From contig NZ_SRLA01000004.1 in the NCBI RefSeq assembly GCF_004745825.1, positions 186,001-250,000 of the forward strand: a DNA stretch of 64,000 bases. The letters run 5' to 3'. Numbering within the stretch: the first letter of the stretch is position 1; every line of letters starts with the position of its first letter. Below are positions 18,138 to 26,872 of the stretch, piece after piece. Position numbers and translations under genes: made by a program. The stretch is from Hymenobacter fodinae. GTDB lineage: Bacteria > Bacteroidota > Bacteroidia > Cytophagales > Hymenobacteraceae. The notes under the pieces were generated by a model that was given only the letters and a program-made list of their open reading frames with translations, did no database searches and was not told where the DNA came from.

Positions 18138-19940
18138 ATGGCTGCCAAAGACCATCTACAGGATCAAATTCGCCAGCTCCCCCACCGGCCCGGCGTGTAT
18201 AAATATTTCGACGTCACGGATACCATCATCTATGTGGGTAAAGCTATTGACCTGCGTAAGCGGGTAAGTAGCTATTTCACAAAGCAGGATCACAACAAGA
18301 AAACTCAGCAGCTGGTCAAGAATATTCATCGAATCGAGTTCACCATTGTTGATTCGGAGTCGGATGCTTTTCTGTTGGAAAACAACCTGATTAAGCAGCA
18401 TCAGCCGAAATACAACATCCTGCTGAAGGATGGGAAAACGTACCCCTATTTGCTGCTTACCAATGAGCGTTTCCCGAGGCTTATCCCTACGCGCAACAAG
18501 AAGCCCGGCGACGGCCACTACTATGGCCCATATGCTAACGTGACGGGCATGAATCTGCTGCTGGAGCTTATTCGGTCTTTATATCCACTCCGCACTTGCA
18601 CGTATAACCTTTCACCTCAGAACGTCGAGGCTGGGAAGTTTAAGGTGTGCTTGGAGTATCACCTAGGTAACTGCAAAGGCCCGTGTGAGGGTCTCCAGGA
18701 CGAGGATACGTACAACCAGTACATCCAGCAGATCCGTCAGATTCTTAATGGCGACTTACGGCTACCTAAGCAGTATTTCCGGGAGAAAATGATGCAGGCT
18801 GCCCAAGAGCAGCAGTATGAGCTAGCCCATCAGTTTAAGCAGAAGCTCGACAAGCTCGATGAATTTCAGGCGAAGAGCACTATCGTTAATGCTTCGCTTT
18901 CAAACATTGATGTTTTCAGCATTGCTTCCAATGAGAAGTCAGCCTTCATCAACTACCTCAAAGTGATGAACGGCAGCATCATTCTCACCCAGTCGGTTGA
19001 AGTTCAAAAGAAACTAGACGAACCTGATGATGAAATTCTGACCTCGATGATCATGCAGATGCGAGAGGAGTTTGAAAGTCAGTCGAAGGAAATTCTGACG
19101 AACGTTCCTGTTCCTACGCTGCCCTTGCCTTCTGTAACTGTTACGCAGCCTCAAATCGGGGATAAACGCAAGCTGCTTGAGCTCAGTCTGAAAAACGTGC
19201 TTTACCTGCGCAAGGAAAAAGAAAGCATGAATGACCGGAGTAAAGACCTTAATGAAGTCCGGATCATGGAGACTATCAAGAAGGACTTACGCCTTACGGA
19301 GCTCCCTAAGCATATTGAGTGCTTCGACAACTCCAACTTCCAGGGCGACAATCCGGTGGCCGCTATGGTGTGCTTCCGCAATGCTAGACCTAGTAAGAAG
19401 GACTATCGGCACTACCACATCAAGACTGTAGTCGGCCCTAATGACTTTGACTCCATGTACGAGGTGGTTAGCCGCCGCTACCGTCGTTTAGTAGATGAGG
19501 GAGCTAGTTTACCTCAGCTTGTAATTGTAGATGGTGGCAAAGGCCAATTAAGCATGGCCGTAAAGGCGCTAAAGGACCTTAATCTGTGGGGTCAAATAGC
19601 CGTTATTGGTATTGCCAAGCGGCTGGAAGAAATCTATGTTCCGAACGATCCTCTGCCGCTCTATATTGATAAGAAGAGCGAGTCATTGCGGCTCTTTCAG
19701 CGCATGCGCGACGAAGTTCACCGCTTCGGAATAACCTTCCACCGCAGCCGCCGCGACGCAGCTACTCTTAAAACAGAGCTTACTGACGTGAAAGGGCTGG
19801 GCCCCATCACTGCTGACAAACTGCTCACAAAGTTTAAGTCAGTCAAAAAGATTAAGGAGCTTTCCGAGCCTGAACTGGTAGCTGAAGTAGGCAAAGCTAA
19901 AGCGCGTATCCTGCTTGAGTACTTCAGTCAAAATGAGTAG
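18138..19940 (+). CDS. uvrC: Excinuclease ABC subunit C
   Basis: The dual-incision nuclease of nucleotide excision repair (600 residues), cutting both sides of a lesion located by UvrA/UvrB. The GIY-YIG domain is at the N-terminus (RPGVYKYFDV and IIYVGKAIDLRKRV). Next are a Cys-containing region (CLEYHLGNCKGPCEG) and the UVR helix pair that binds UvrB (AAQEQQYELAHQFKQKLD). The RNase-H-like nuclease contains ECFDNSNFQGDNPVAAMV and IVDGGKGQL. A C-terminal helix-hairpin-helix is seen in VKGLGPITADKLL. It is a single gene flanked by terminators. Upstream is a 12-base palindrome whose significance I doubt. Confidence 0.97.
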   Translation: MAAKDHLQDQIRQLPHRPGVYKYFDVTDTIIYVGKAIDLRKRVSSYFTKQDHNKKTQQLVKNIHRIEFTIVDSESDAFLLENNLIKQHQPKYNILLKDGKTYPYLLLTNERFPRLIPTRNKKPGDGHYYGPYANVTGMNLLLELIRSLYPLRTCTYNLSPQNVEAGKFKVCLEYHLGNCKGPCEGLQDEDTYNQYIQQIRQILNGDLRLPKQYFREKMMQAAQEQQYELAHQFKQKLDKLDEFQAKSTIVNASLSNIDVFSIASNEKSAFINYLKVMNGSIILTQSVEVQKKLDEPDDEILTSMIMQMREEFESQSKEILTNVPVPTLPLPSVTVTQPQIGDKRKLLELSLKNVLYLRKEKESMNDRSKDLNEVRIMETIKKDLRLTELPKHIECFDNSNFQGDNPVAAMVCFRNARPSKKDYRHYHIKTVVGPNDFDSMYEVVSRRYRRLVDEGASLPQLVIVDGGKGQLSMAVKALKDLNLWGQIAVIGIAKRLEEIYVPNDPLPLYIDKKSESLRLFQRMRDEVHRFGITFHRSRRDAATLKTELTDVKGLGPITADKLLTKFKSVKKIKELSEPELVAEVGKAKARILLEYFSQNE

Positions 19941-19962
19941 TTCACCACACTGAAAAATGCAT

Positions 19963-20002
19963 AAAAAAAGCCCTCACAGGATATCTGTGAGGGCTTTCTC
20001 CT
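19963..20002. terminator. Bidirectional terminator between uvrC and gldN
   Basis: Arms 19967-19979 (aaagccctcacag) and 19985-19997 pair perfectly over 13 bp with a 5-base loop, flanked by an A-run on the left and T-rich bases on the right, suiting both converging genes. Confidence 0.95.
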
Positions 20003-20016
20003 TTTACTTTACAGGC

Positions 20017-20961
20017 CTAGAAGCTCCATAGGTTGTACTCATACTCAATTAAGTCAGCGGCAGCTTGCTGCGAAGCAAGAATACCTTCCCGCTCACCACC
20101 GTAGATGTCCGATAGGCGGGCATCATTGGGGTTAGAAACTTTCACGATATATGAGTTGAACAACCAGAGTTCGAAAGCGTCTGCTAAGTTCTTATGCTGA
20201 GCGTCGTTCTGCGGATTGAACCAAATAGCCTTGTCCGGATTAGCACGGAACACTTTCACCAAGTCGCTATACTTAAACGTCCCGATTGGTTTTTCAATAC
20301 CGGATACGTTTGAGCTCAGCGTTGAAGGAACGAGCAACGTGATGCACTTGATATCGTGATACATCCGCGACCGTTTCTTGTCGAAGATCATATCTTCCTT
20401 CAATTCCATCTGATAGATGTCCTTGGGGCGATACTCATAGCTTGGCGCAGCAGCAGGCGTTGCTGGGGCAGCAGCTACCGTTTCATAAATGATTCGGCCT
20501 TTGCTATCCTTCAATGGCTTGCCATTGGCACCCAGTTTAGGGCGCTTAGTAGCAGCAGGCTTAGGTCCCCAGTCGTCAGCTCCTGTGTCTTCCGTGAAAC
20601 CGGCAGCTCTTTCTTCATCGCTCAGACCAGCATTAGCCTCAGCATATGATACGTTAGAGGTAACCTCCTTGGAAGAGAAAGTAGAAGTTAACGAATCGTT
20701 ACGGTAGGCCTGCAATTCGCCCCGTTTAACGGCGTCTAAGATTACCTTGCTGATCTCCCGCCCTTCAGAGAACATTGGCTTGTTCTGCTTTTCGCGCAGG
20801 TCAATTGCACGCCAAATCGTTTTCCGGAACATGATGTCCGAGTTAGGAATTGGGCGATACGAGCCATTGCTGCTCGCGGTGGTAGCTTGTTCCTGAGCCG
20901 AAGCTGCCACCGACAGCGCTAGGCCAGCCGTCAGAGCGGCGAAGGAGAGGAATTTGTTCAT
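20017..20961 (-). CDS. gldN: Gliding motility/T9SS protein GldN (PorN)
   Basis: A periplasmic partner of GldK in the large ring beneath the outer membrane of the type IX secretion system (314 residues). There is a signal peptide (residues 1-22, ending SAASAQ). GldN features include PNSDIMFRKTIWRAIDLREKQN and KPMFSEGREISKVILDAV near the N-terminus, KEDMIFDKKRSRMYHDIKCI in the middle, and KAIWFNPQNDAQH near the C-terminal third. An Ala/Pro-rich insertion at about residues 130-175 separates the two halves. It is the last gene of gldKLMN, 47 bases after gldM, and ends at a shared terminator. Confidence 0.95.
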   Translation of the reverse strand: MNKFLSFAALTAGLALSVAASAQEQATTASSNGSYRPIPNSDIMFRKTIWRAIDLREKQNKPMFSEGREISKVILDAVKRGELQAYRNDSLTSTFSSKEVTSNVSYAEANAGLSDEERAAGFTEDTGADDWGPKPAATKRPKLGANGKPLKDSKGRIIYETVAAAPATPAAAPSYEYRPKDIYQMELKEDMIFDKKRSRMYHDIKCITLLVPSTLSSNVSGIEKPIGTFKYSDLVKVFRANPDKAIWFNPQNDAQHKNLADAFELWLFNSYIVKVSNPNDARLSDIYGGEREGILASQQAAADLIEYEYNLWSF

Positions 20962-21008
20962 ACCAGGGTAATCAAAAAAACGTAGCGGTTAGTTCAGAAC
21001 AATAACGC

Positions 21009-22589
21009 TTAGAGGAGCGGAATATTGAACTGCTTGGAAACGTTTACTTGCTCCGTGTTGCCTTGGAAGTTCATACGCTGTACTTCTTTCACTTCGATGT
21101 ACAGACGGTCACCTTCCCGAGCCGAGTTTACTACGCTGCTCAGGTCTACATTCGGACCGTTGACAGGAATAGTTGGCATGGCAGGACGACGGCCGCGTAC
21201 CAGAGTTACTTCGTAGCGTGTTACGCGGAAGCGAGCATCATCGGGCAGGAAGGTAGAGAAGCCAGCATCAGCCACTGCGCGCAGCTGCATATTGCGTACT
21301 GCTGTAATAGGGGTACCCTGCTTCTCGTTAGCCTCGCGGCCACCTACGATGCACTTAATCTCGGGCTTAGGAATTGGACGAACTTCGAACGTCTGCGAAC
21401 CGATAGCGTTACCACCGCTGCTAACGCTTAGAGTTACCTGCTTAGAGTTAGGCACCAGAGTTACCTCACCTTTAGCAGAACCTTTGATAGTACTTGCTCC
21501 TGAAGCTGAGAAGCTAGGATCATACTGAGCACCCAGCGCGGGTACTTGTACGCTCAGCTTGTTACCGCACTTGAAGTACAAAGCTTGAACCGAAGCAGAC
21601 TGGATCTGCATTACGGGCTTCGTAACGGTATAAGGAACCGTTACGTTGAACGTAGTATCGCGGCCGTTCTGCTTGAAACGGATAGTACCTTTCCAGCTAG
21701 CCTTGGCATTACCAGCAGCGTCGAAACTACCGGGGCGGGCCGTGAATTCTACTTTACCTTTGCCATCTGGGCCAACTGCCAGGGGCGAGCCGTTCAGCGT
21801 CATGCTGGGGTTCAAGCCCGAAGCAGAAGCCGTCAGAAACAATTCAGCCTTGTATTTCGTACCAGCAGCAACAGTGTTCGACTCAGCGCTAGCGAAGGCA
21901 CCAATCTTGTCGAATACGATAACGCTACCACCTACTTTAGCAGCCTGAGCAGCCAGAGCATCTGATTCATACTTCAGCACTTCAGCCTCTTTTTGAGAGA
22001 GTACAGCTAAAGCTGCTACTACTGGAGTGTTTTCGAAGTTCAATTCAGCAAAGTTCTTGCTCTTCTGCTCTGGGTCAGTTACCATAGCGTCCTCACGAGC
22101 GTCCAGTGCTAGGGGACCAGCGTTAGGAACGAATTGTTTGATGTAAGCGGAGTATTTGTTCAACTCCTCTTTCATCTTATATGCTTCGCCGTTACGAGTG
22201 CCACCTAACATGGTGATGGCAACCTTGTCTTCGGCGCTCATATTCTTGAACTCGTTTTTGCCTTTATTCTCAGTAGCGCTTAGCAGTTTGCTCCGTACTT
22301 CGTCCAAATACGAAACCATCTGCTTCGTACGATCCCGAATTTCTTGGCTCTGCTTCAGTACTGCAAGGTCGCGGGCCTGGTTACGGTTCTTTTCAACTTG
22401 AGCTTGAATTCCCTTTACTGCTCCTTCGTTCGCATTCGATACTTTATCGTTGATGGAACCAAGGCTTTCGTCAAGGAACTTGAATTTAAGCAGAATTGCT
22501 GAGTTTACTTGAAGGGCTAGAAGAGCGGTGAGTACCAAGTACATCATCCCAATCATCTTCTGCCGTGGAGTCTCTTTACCTCCCGCCAT
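21009..22589 (-). CDS. gldM: Gliding motility/T9SS motor protein GldM (PorM)
   Basis: The periplasm-spanning shaft of the GldL/GldM proton-driven motor (526 residues). One N-terminal transmembrane helix, MIGMMYLVLTALLALQVNSA (residues 12-31), is followed by a helical bundle and then beta-rich domains reaching the GldK/GldN ring. The opening MAGGKETPRQKMIGMMYLVL is highly characteristic. The C-terminal region has Ig-like repeats with alternating hydrophobic strands. GldM is known to dimerise and rotate when protons pass through GldL. Operon position is K-L-M-N on the minus strand. Confidence 0.97.
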   Translation of the reverse strand: MAGGKETPRQKMIGMMYLVLTALLALQVNSAILLKFKFLDESLGSINDKVSNANEGAVKGIQAQVEKNRNQARDLAVLKQSQEIRDRTKQMVSYLDEVRSKLLSATENKGKNEFKNMSAEDKVAITMLGGTRNGEAYKMKEELNKYSAYIKQFVPNAGPLALDAREDAMVTDPEQKSKNFAELNFENTPVVAALAVLSQKEAEVLKYESDALAAQAAKVGGSVIVFDKIGAFASAESNTVAAGTKYKAELFLTASASGLNPSMTLNGSPLAVGPDGKGKVEFTARPGSFDAAGNAKASWKGTIRFKQNGRDTTFNVTVPYTVTKPVMQIQSASVQALYFKCGNKLSVQVPALGAQYDPSFSASGASTIKGSAKGEVTLVPNSKQVTLSVSSGGNAIGSQTFEVRPIPKPEIKCIVGGREANEKQGTPITAVRNMQLRAVADAGFSTFLPDDARFRVTRYEVTLVRGRRPAMPTIPVNGPNVDLSSVVNSAREGDRLYIEVKEVQRMNFQGNTEQVNVSKQFNIPLL

Positions 22590-22648
22590 CTTGTCTTACC
22601 TATCTATATGGGGTGAACTAAACCTGAAGTTATCAAGGAAGACTAACC

Positions 22649-23458
22649 TTAGCTGGTAGCGCGCATAGCGTTCAGCATGTTGCCGTACACGCGGTTGAGA
22701 GAGCTGAGGTTGGTGGTCAGGCTGGTAACTTCCTGCTTGAACTGCTCGGTTTCTTTGCCAGCCTCAGTCAGGTTTTCCATAGCCTGCGACAGGGTGCCGT
22801 AGAACTTGTTCATAGACTTGAGGTGCGTGTTAGCATCCTGCAGTTCCATCTCATACACTGCGTTCAGAGCGCCCAGGTTCTTGGTTACGTTCTGCACTTG
22901 CAGGTGGTATTCCTTAGCATCGCTCGTAGCGTCGGCCATAGCCGTCATAGCCTGAGCAGTTTTGCCGTAAGCCTCGTTGATACGCTCGAGCGACTGAGCA
23001 GCAGAACGAACTTTCGTCGTGTACTCATCAGTAGCGCTCGTAGCATCACCTAGCGTCGAAAGTTGCTGGGTAGTAGTGCTCAGGCGGTTCAGGCCCTGCC
23101 CTAGCGAAGCAATAGCTTCAGGAGTTACGTTGGCATCTTTCAGCATGTCGTCTAGCTTACGGGTCAGGCCCGTGCCAGTGCTGCCTTGCTCAACAAACTT
23201 ATTGCTGTTAGTAGAGGGGTCGTAACCTTCGCTCAGTTCGGGATATACCAGTGACCAATCTACCTCTTTTGCATTCGGCTGGAATGCGCTTAAGAAGAAG
23301 ATCAGGGCTTCGGTACCTAGTCCAACCATCAGCATTACGTCAGCACCTTTCCAGTGCAGAATTTTAAACAATGCCCCGATGATTACGACTGCGGCCCCGA
23401 TGCCATACACCTTGGGCATAACCACGTCATACATGAAGTTACCGCCTTTTGCTGCCAT
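22649..23458 (-). CDS. gldL: Gliding motility/T9SS motor protein GldL (PorL)
   Basis: The inner-membrane ion-channel subunit of the T9SS motor (269 residues). Two transmembrane helices occupy about residues 16-34 and 40-58. Glu50 in VGLGTEALIFFLSAF corresponds to the conserved membrane Glu of GldL implicated in proton transfer. The rest is a long cytoplasmic helical tail with repeated Leu heptads (for example SLTTNLSSLNRVYGNMLNAM). Five GldL subunits surround two GldM in known structures. It lies 59 bases before gldM in the operon. Confidence 0.97.
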   Translation of the reverse strand: MAAKGGNFMYDVVMPKVYGIGAAVVIIGALFKILHWKGADVMLMVGLGTEALIFFLSAFQPNAKEVDWSLVYPELSEGYDPSTNSNKFVEQGSTGTGLTRKLDDMLKDANVTPEAIASLGQGLNRLSTTTQQLSTLGDATSATDEYTTKVRSAAQSLERINEAYGKTAQAMTAMADATSDAKEYHLQVQNVTKNLGALNAVYEMELQDANTHLKSMNKFYGTLSQAMENLTEAGKETEQFKQEVTSLTTNLSSLNRVYGNMLNAMRATS

Positions 23459-23573
23459 GTTAGTAAGAAATTAAAAAAGAGAAGTTGGTGAGTTGATTAA
23501 TTAAAAAATGCAGAAGGTGTAAGTAGGGGGTTCAGAGTGTTGAGAACGAAGCTGTATAATTGTGTGACTGAGC

Positions 23574-24593
23574 TTAGTTCAGGCTGCTATTGGTTCCCAT
23601 GCCAATTTGAATCATAGCAGTGCGGAAGCCAATGTAAGAGCGGGCGGAATCTTGGTATTCGAAGTTACGAGTACCCGTTTCCAAGAAGTAGGCAATGTCT
23701 TTCCATGAGCCACCGCGTACCACTTTGCGGGGTTCGTTGTCATCGGGGTTTGTAGGGTTCATGTCCCACACTACCGGTACAGATGCTTCCATGTAAGCGT
23801 CATCACACCATTCGGCTACGTTGCCCGACATATCGTACAGGCCGAAGTCGTTGGGGAAGAAAGCGCCTACTGGCGAAGTGTAAGCGTAGCCGTCGGAAGC
23901 GTAATCACCACGACCTGGCTTGAAGTTAGCCAGCATACAGCCTTTCGAGTTACGCAGGTAAGGACCACCCCAAGGATATGTGGCCAGGTCACGACCACCC
24001 CGAGCAGCGTATTCCCATTCAGCTTCAGAGGGCAGGCGGAAGTTAGGAGTGGGAGCTAGGCCAGCTTCTTCGTTGGCGGCGTTCTTGTGCTTAGTGCGCC
24101 AGTTGCAGAAATACTTGGCAGCGAACCAGTCAACACCAACCACTGGATAATCGTCGAAAGCGGGGTGAGTATAGTAGTACTCCATCAGCGGGTCACCCAT
24201 GTGGTAGGTGAAGTCGCGTACCCACACCGTGGTGTCGGGATAGAGTTCCGTCATTACGTACTCTTCGCCCAGTACATCAATTGAGTCTTGGCGAATAGCG
24301 TTCATAAATTGACGGTATTCGTTGTTGGTAATCTCGGTCTCGTCCATGTAAAAGCCGGCAATAGTTACCTGCTTATTCATGTTGACCATAGAGGCCGAAA
24401 TGTCTTGGTCGGTCTGTCCCATATGGAACGTACCGCCGGGGCATGGAACCATACCGTAAGGAACCTCCTGTGGGTTGAACTCAGGACGATCCTCAGCTCC
24501 GACTAGGTCGCCTTGCGGTCCTTTGCCAAAACCACAGCCTCCCAGCAAGAGCGTTGAAAACGCAACGAGAGGCAAAATGAGAAACTTGTTCAT
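23574..24593 (-). CDS. gldK: Gliding motility/T9SS lipoprotein GldK (PorK)
   Basis: An outer-membrane lipoprotein with a formylglycine-generating-enzyme-like fold (339 residues). It forms the periplasmic ring with GldN. I chose the ATG at 24593, which gives MNKFLILPLVAFSTLLLGGC with a clean lipobox; the frame is open 93 bases further upstream but without signal character. Fold motifs are CPGGTFHMGQTDQDIS, WFAAKYFCNWRTKH, FRLPSEAEWEYAARGG, VAEWCDDAY, VVRGGSWKD and GFRTAM. It is the first gene of gldKLMN. A TAATCTTTG sequence at 24632-24640 (minus) is a weak promoter candidate, one base longer than consensus. Confidence 0.95.
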   Translation of the reverse strand: MNKFLILPLVAFSTLLLGGCGFGKGPQGDLVGAEDRPEFNPQEVPYGMVPCPGGTFHMGQTDQDISASMVNMNKQVTIAGFYMDETEITNNEYRQFMNAIRQDSIDVLGEEYVMTELYPDTTVWVRDFTYHMGDPLMEYYYTHPAFDDYPVVGVDWFAAKYFCNWRTKHKNAANEEAGLAPTPNFRLPSEAEWEYAARGGRDLATYPWGGPYLRNSKGCMLANFKPGRGDYASDGYAYTSPVGAFFPNDFGLYDMSGNVAEWCDDAYMEASVPVVWDMNPTNPDDNEPRKVVRGGSWKDIAYFLETGTRNFEYQDSARSYIGFRTAMIQIGMGTNSSLN

Positions 24594-24832
24594 GTGAGGA
24601 AGAGAAAAAGACTTTTCAGGCGGCGATACCCAAAGATTACAATTTTGTGAGCCGGCAAATCTAGCTATTTGTACGTTCGTACGCAAGCCTTTTGCTCAAT
24701 GCATTCCGAATGTTTTTAAACCAAAGCTTACGTTGGTTAAACGATGGAAGGCAAGGAGTTAGTACAGACAAGCCAAAATTCATAGTCGACACATACTCAG
24801 GACGCCCCGTAGCCCTGTTTTTAGCTTTTTAT

Positions 24833-25825
24833 TTAAAAGCTGTAGCGTGGAGTGCGAATTGCGGGTCTTACCGACAGGCCTGGCTTGGGCAGACGGTAAG
24901 ACAGCAAAATCTCAAACGAGCTGAGAGCACGCGCATCTGAGTTAAATGCAACTAAGTCGTAGGCCAGTCCCACGCGCATGGCGTTGTCCTTAGCAAAACT
25001 TAGGCCAGCCATCCCCGTGAACGACTCGTCGTAGCGATACCCAATTCCTCCCCAAAAACGGTCGTTGAAAGTGGCGCGTGCACCAACCTCGTAAGAATTA
25101 TTCTTCAGCGAGAATTTGTCGTTGTCTCCAAACTTGCCCGGCAGCACCATTTTCACCAACACAGTAGGGGTCACAACAACGGAAGACGAAGCCTCAATAT
25201 TGTAACCAGCAGTAAGATACGCATGGTTTTCATTGATATACTCCGCCGTTTTTCCTCCTGCTACTTCACTCTTGAACTTATAGCCGGCGCGCAAGAGGTT
25301 GTTAAAGCTAAGCCCGGCATATAGCTTTTCGGATTCGTACCATGCTCCAACGCCGACGTCAAACTTTTGATCCGACCCTTCCCGTGGTATTTTGACATCA
25401 CCCTCATCTACAAAGCGGTATGTACCCTGATAGATATTATTAAATATACCCTGCACGCCTAGGCCTAGACGGCCTTCGCCCACTTTGATATGTTTGGAAT
25501 ACGAAAGTTGCGCGTTCGTGGTAGATAGCTGTGCTACCTTATCACGATAAACGCCGATTCCTAGGCCACCGCCAATCGCAGCTATTGGTAAAGAAGCAGT
25601 TAGCGAAGCTGTTTGAAGGGCTCCCCCACTATCAAATGTGGCATCGTAGCCGTAGTACTGAGACCTACCAATAGCCGTTATTTCACCCTGCCCTTTTATC
25701 CCGGCATAAGCCGGATTGAGATACATCCCGTTGAAGCCGTAGTGGCTAAACTGAGGTTGCTGCTGAGCCATTACGGAGCCAGCACCAGCAAACAATAAGA
25801 AAGCAGGAAGTAAAATCTTCTTCAT
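24833..25825 (-). CDS. PorP/SprF family T9SS outer-membrane protein
   Basis: A beta-barrel outer-membrane protein of the PorP/SprF family (330 residues) that works with the T9SS ring and with secreted partners such as adhesins. The signal peptide is MKKILLPAFLLFAGAGSVMA, cut before QQQPQFSHYG. The family hallmark QFSHYGFNGMYLNPAYAGIKG follows at once. Alternating hydrophobic strands run to the C-terminal Phe. It sits directly upstream of gldKLMN, as in many Bacteroidota, with its own strong promoter at 25879-25908. The start at 25825 was preferred to an open frame 66 bases further up because it gives a proper signal peptide. Confidence 0.92.
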   Translation of the reverse strand: MKKILLPAFLLFAGAGSVMAQQQPQFSHYGFNGMYLNPAYAGIKGQGEITAIGRSQYYGYDATFDSGGALQTASLTASLPIAAIGGGLGIGVYRDKVAQLSTTNAQLSYSKHIKVGEGRLGLGVQGIFNNIYQGTYRFVDEGDVKIPREGSDQKFDVGVGAWYESEKLYAGLSFNNLLRAGYKFKSEVAGGKTAEYINENHAYLTAGYNIEASSSVVVTPTVLVKMVLPGKFGDNDKFSLKNNSYEVGARATFNDRFWGGIGYRYDESFTGMAGLSFAKDNAMRVGLAYDLVAFNSDARALSSFEILLSYRLPKPGLSVRPAIRTPRYSF

Positions 25826-25878
25826 AGAAGCGGCTGACTTCGCGTATGTTACACAGGATTTAGGAAGACGGCTGCTTC

Positions 25879-25908
25879 CAAATGTATACAAAAAACCTCT
25901 GCAACCAA
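25879..25908 (-). promoter_or_regulatory. Full Bacteroidota-type promoter of the PorP/SprF gene
   Basis: On the minus strand TTG (25906-25908) is followed after exactly 19 bases by TACATTTG (25879-25886), matching the -33/-7 consensus of the Bacteroidota primary sigma factor. The predicted leader is about 45-50 bases. Confidence 0.7.
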
Positions 25909-25963
25909 TCCTGGGTAAAGATCAAACGGGAAAACCACCAAGGTAGTTCTCCCGCTCTTGAGA

Positions 25964-26794
25964 TCATGCACTCTGCTTACCGCTTTTGTTCTTTTCCTTA
26001 CTACTATCCGCTCCGTGATGCAATCGGATGTAGGCCTCAATGGCTCCCGTCATGGACGGCGCATTTGGTTGAGGGGCTTCAATATCTAGCTCTAGGCCAG
26101 CATCTAAAACTGCTTTTGCCGTGGTAGGCCCAAAGGCGGCAATGCGGGTACCGTTTTGCTCGAAATCAGGAAAGTTGATGAAAAGCGAGCTGATACCTGA
26201 GGGACTGAAGAACGCAATACAGTCGTACTTCACATCAGATAGATCGGACAGGTCGCTGGCGACGGTCCGGTAGATTACTGCTTCCGTGAACTTGAAGCCG
26301 TTCGCCCGCATGAACTCCGGGATATCATCCTTCCGGATGTCAGAGCATGGATACAGGAACTTCTCGCTCTTATGCTTCTTGATTACCTCGAACAAATCGA
26401 CGGCAGTGCGCTGCCCTACGAATAGCTTTCGCTTACGCAGCACGATGTACTTCTGCAAATAATTGGCCGTCTGCTCTGAGATGCAGAAATACTTCATCTC
26501 AGCAGGCATCTCGATCTTAGCTTCCTGACAGGTACGAAAGAAATGATCTACGGCATTCCGGCTCGTGAATATTACAGCCGTATGGTCGAGAATGTTGATT
26601 TTCTCTTTACGGAAGTCCTTGTAGGAAACCGGCTGTACCTCAATAAACTCACGAAAATCTACTTTGATGCCATACTTATCGGCAATAGCAAAGTAGGGGG
26701 AGACGTCGTTCGTGGGCTTAGGCTGGGTGACAAGAATGCTGGAGATACGCTTGGCATGACGGCCCGTCCCCGGTTTGTCGTTGCTTTCGGCCAT
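25964..26794 (-). CDS. hemD: Uroporphyrinogen-III synthase family protein
   Basis: Closes hydroxymethylbilane into uroporphyrinogen III in heme and siroheme synthesis (276 residues from MAESNDK). The two-lobed fold is suggested by ISSILVTQPKP, HTAVIFTSRNAVDHFF, YFCISEQTANYLQ, FLYPCSDIRKDDIPEFM, VIYRTVASDL, YDCIAFFSPSGISSLFINF and AAFGPTTAKAVLDAG. The family is weakly conserved, and in Bacteroidota this paralogue usually sits next to a DUF4271 gene, as here. The start at 26794 is taken because the family N-terminus begins close to it. The C-terminus is basic and probably flexible. A TACCTTTG box at 26931-26938 lies inside the upstream gene and could give extra expression. Confidence 0.85.
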   Translation of the reverse strand: MAESNDKPGTGRHAKRISSILVTQPKPTNDVSPYFAIADKYGIKVDFREFIEVQPVSYKDFRKEKINILDHTAVIFTSRNAVDHFFRTCQEAKIEMPAEMKYFCISEQTANYLQKYIVLRKRKLFVGQRTAVDLFEVIKKHKSEKFLYPCSDIRKDDIPEFMRANGFKFTEAVIYRTVASDLSDLSDVKYDCIAFFSPSGISSLFINFPDFEQNGTRIAAFGPTTAKAVLDAGLELDIEAPQPNAPSMTGAIEAYIRLHHGADSSKEKNKSGKQSA

Positions 26795-26872
26795 AAGTAG
26801 AAAAGTAAGTCTAGGGCAATAAGTCGGCTTTGCGGACACTACTGAAGGGCAGCGCCGACAGTAATGTATTGT

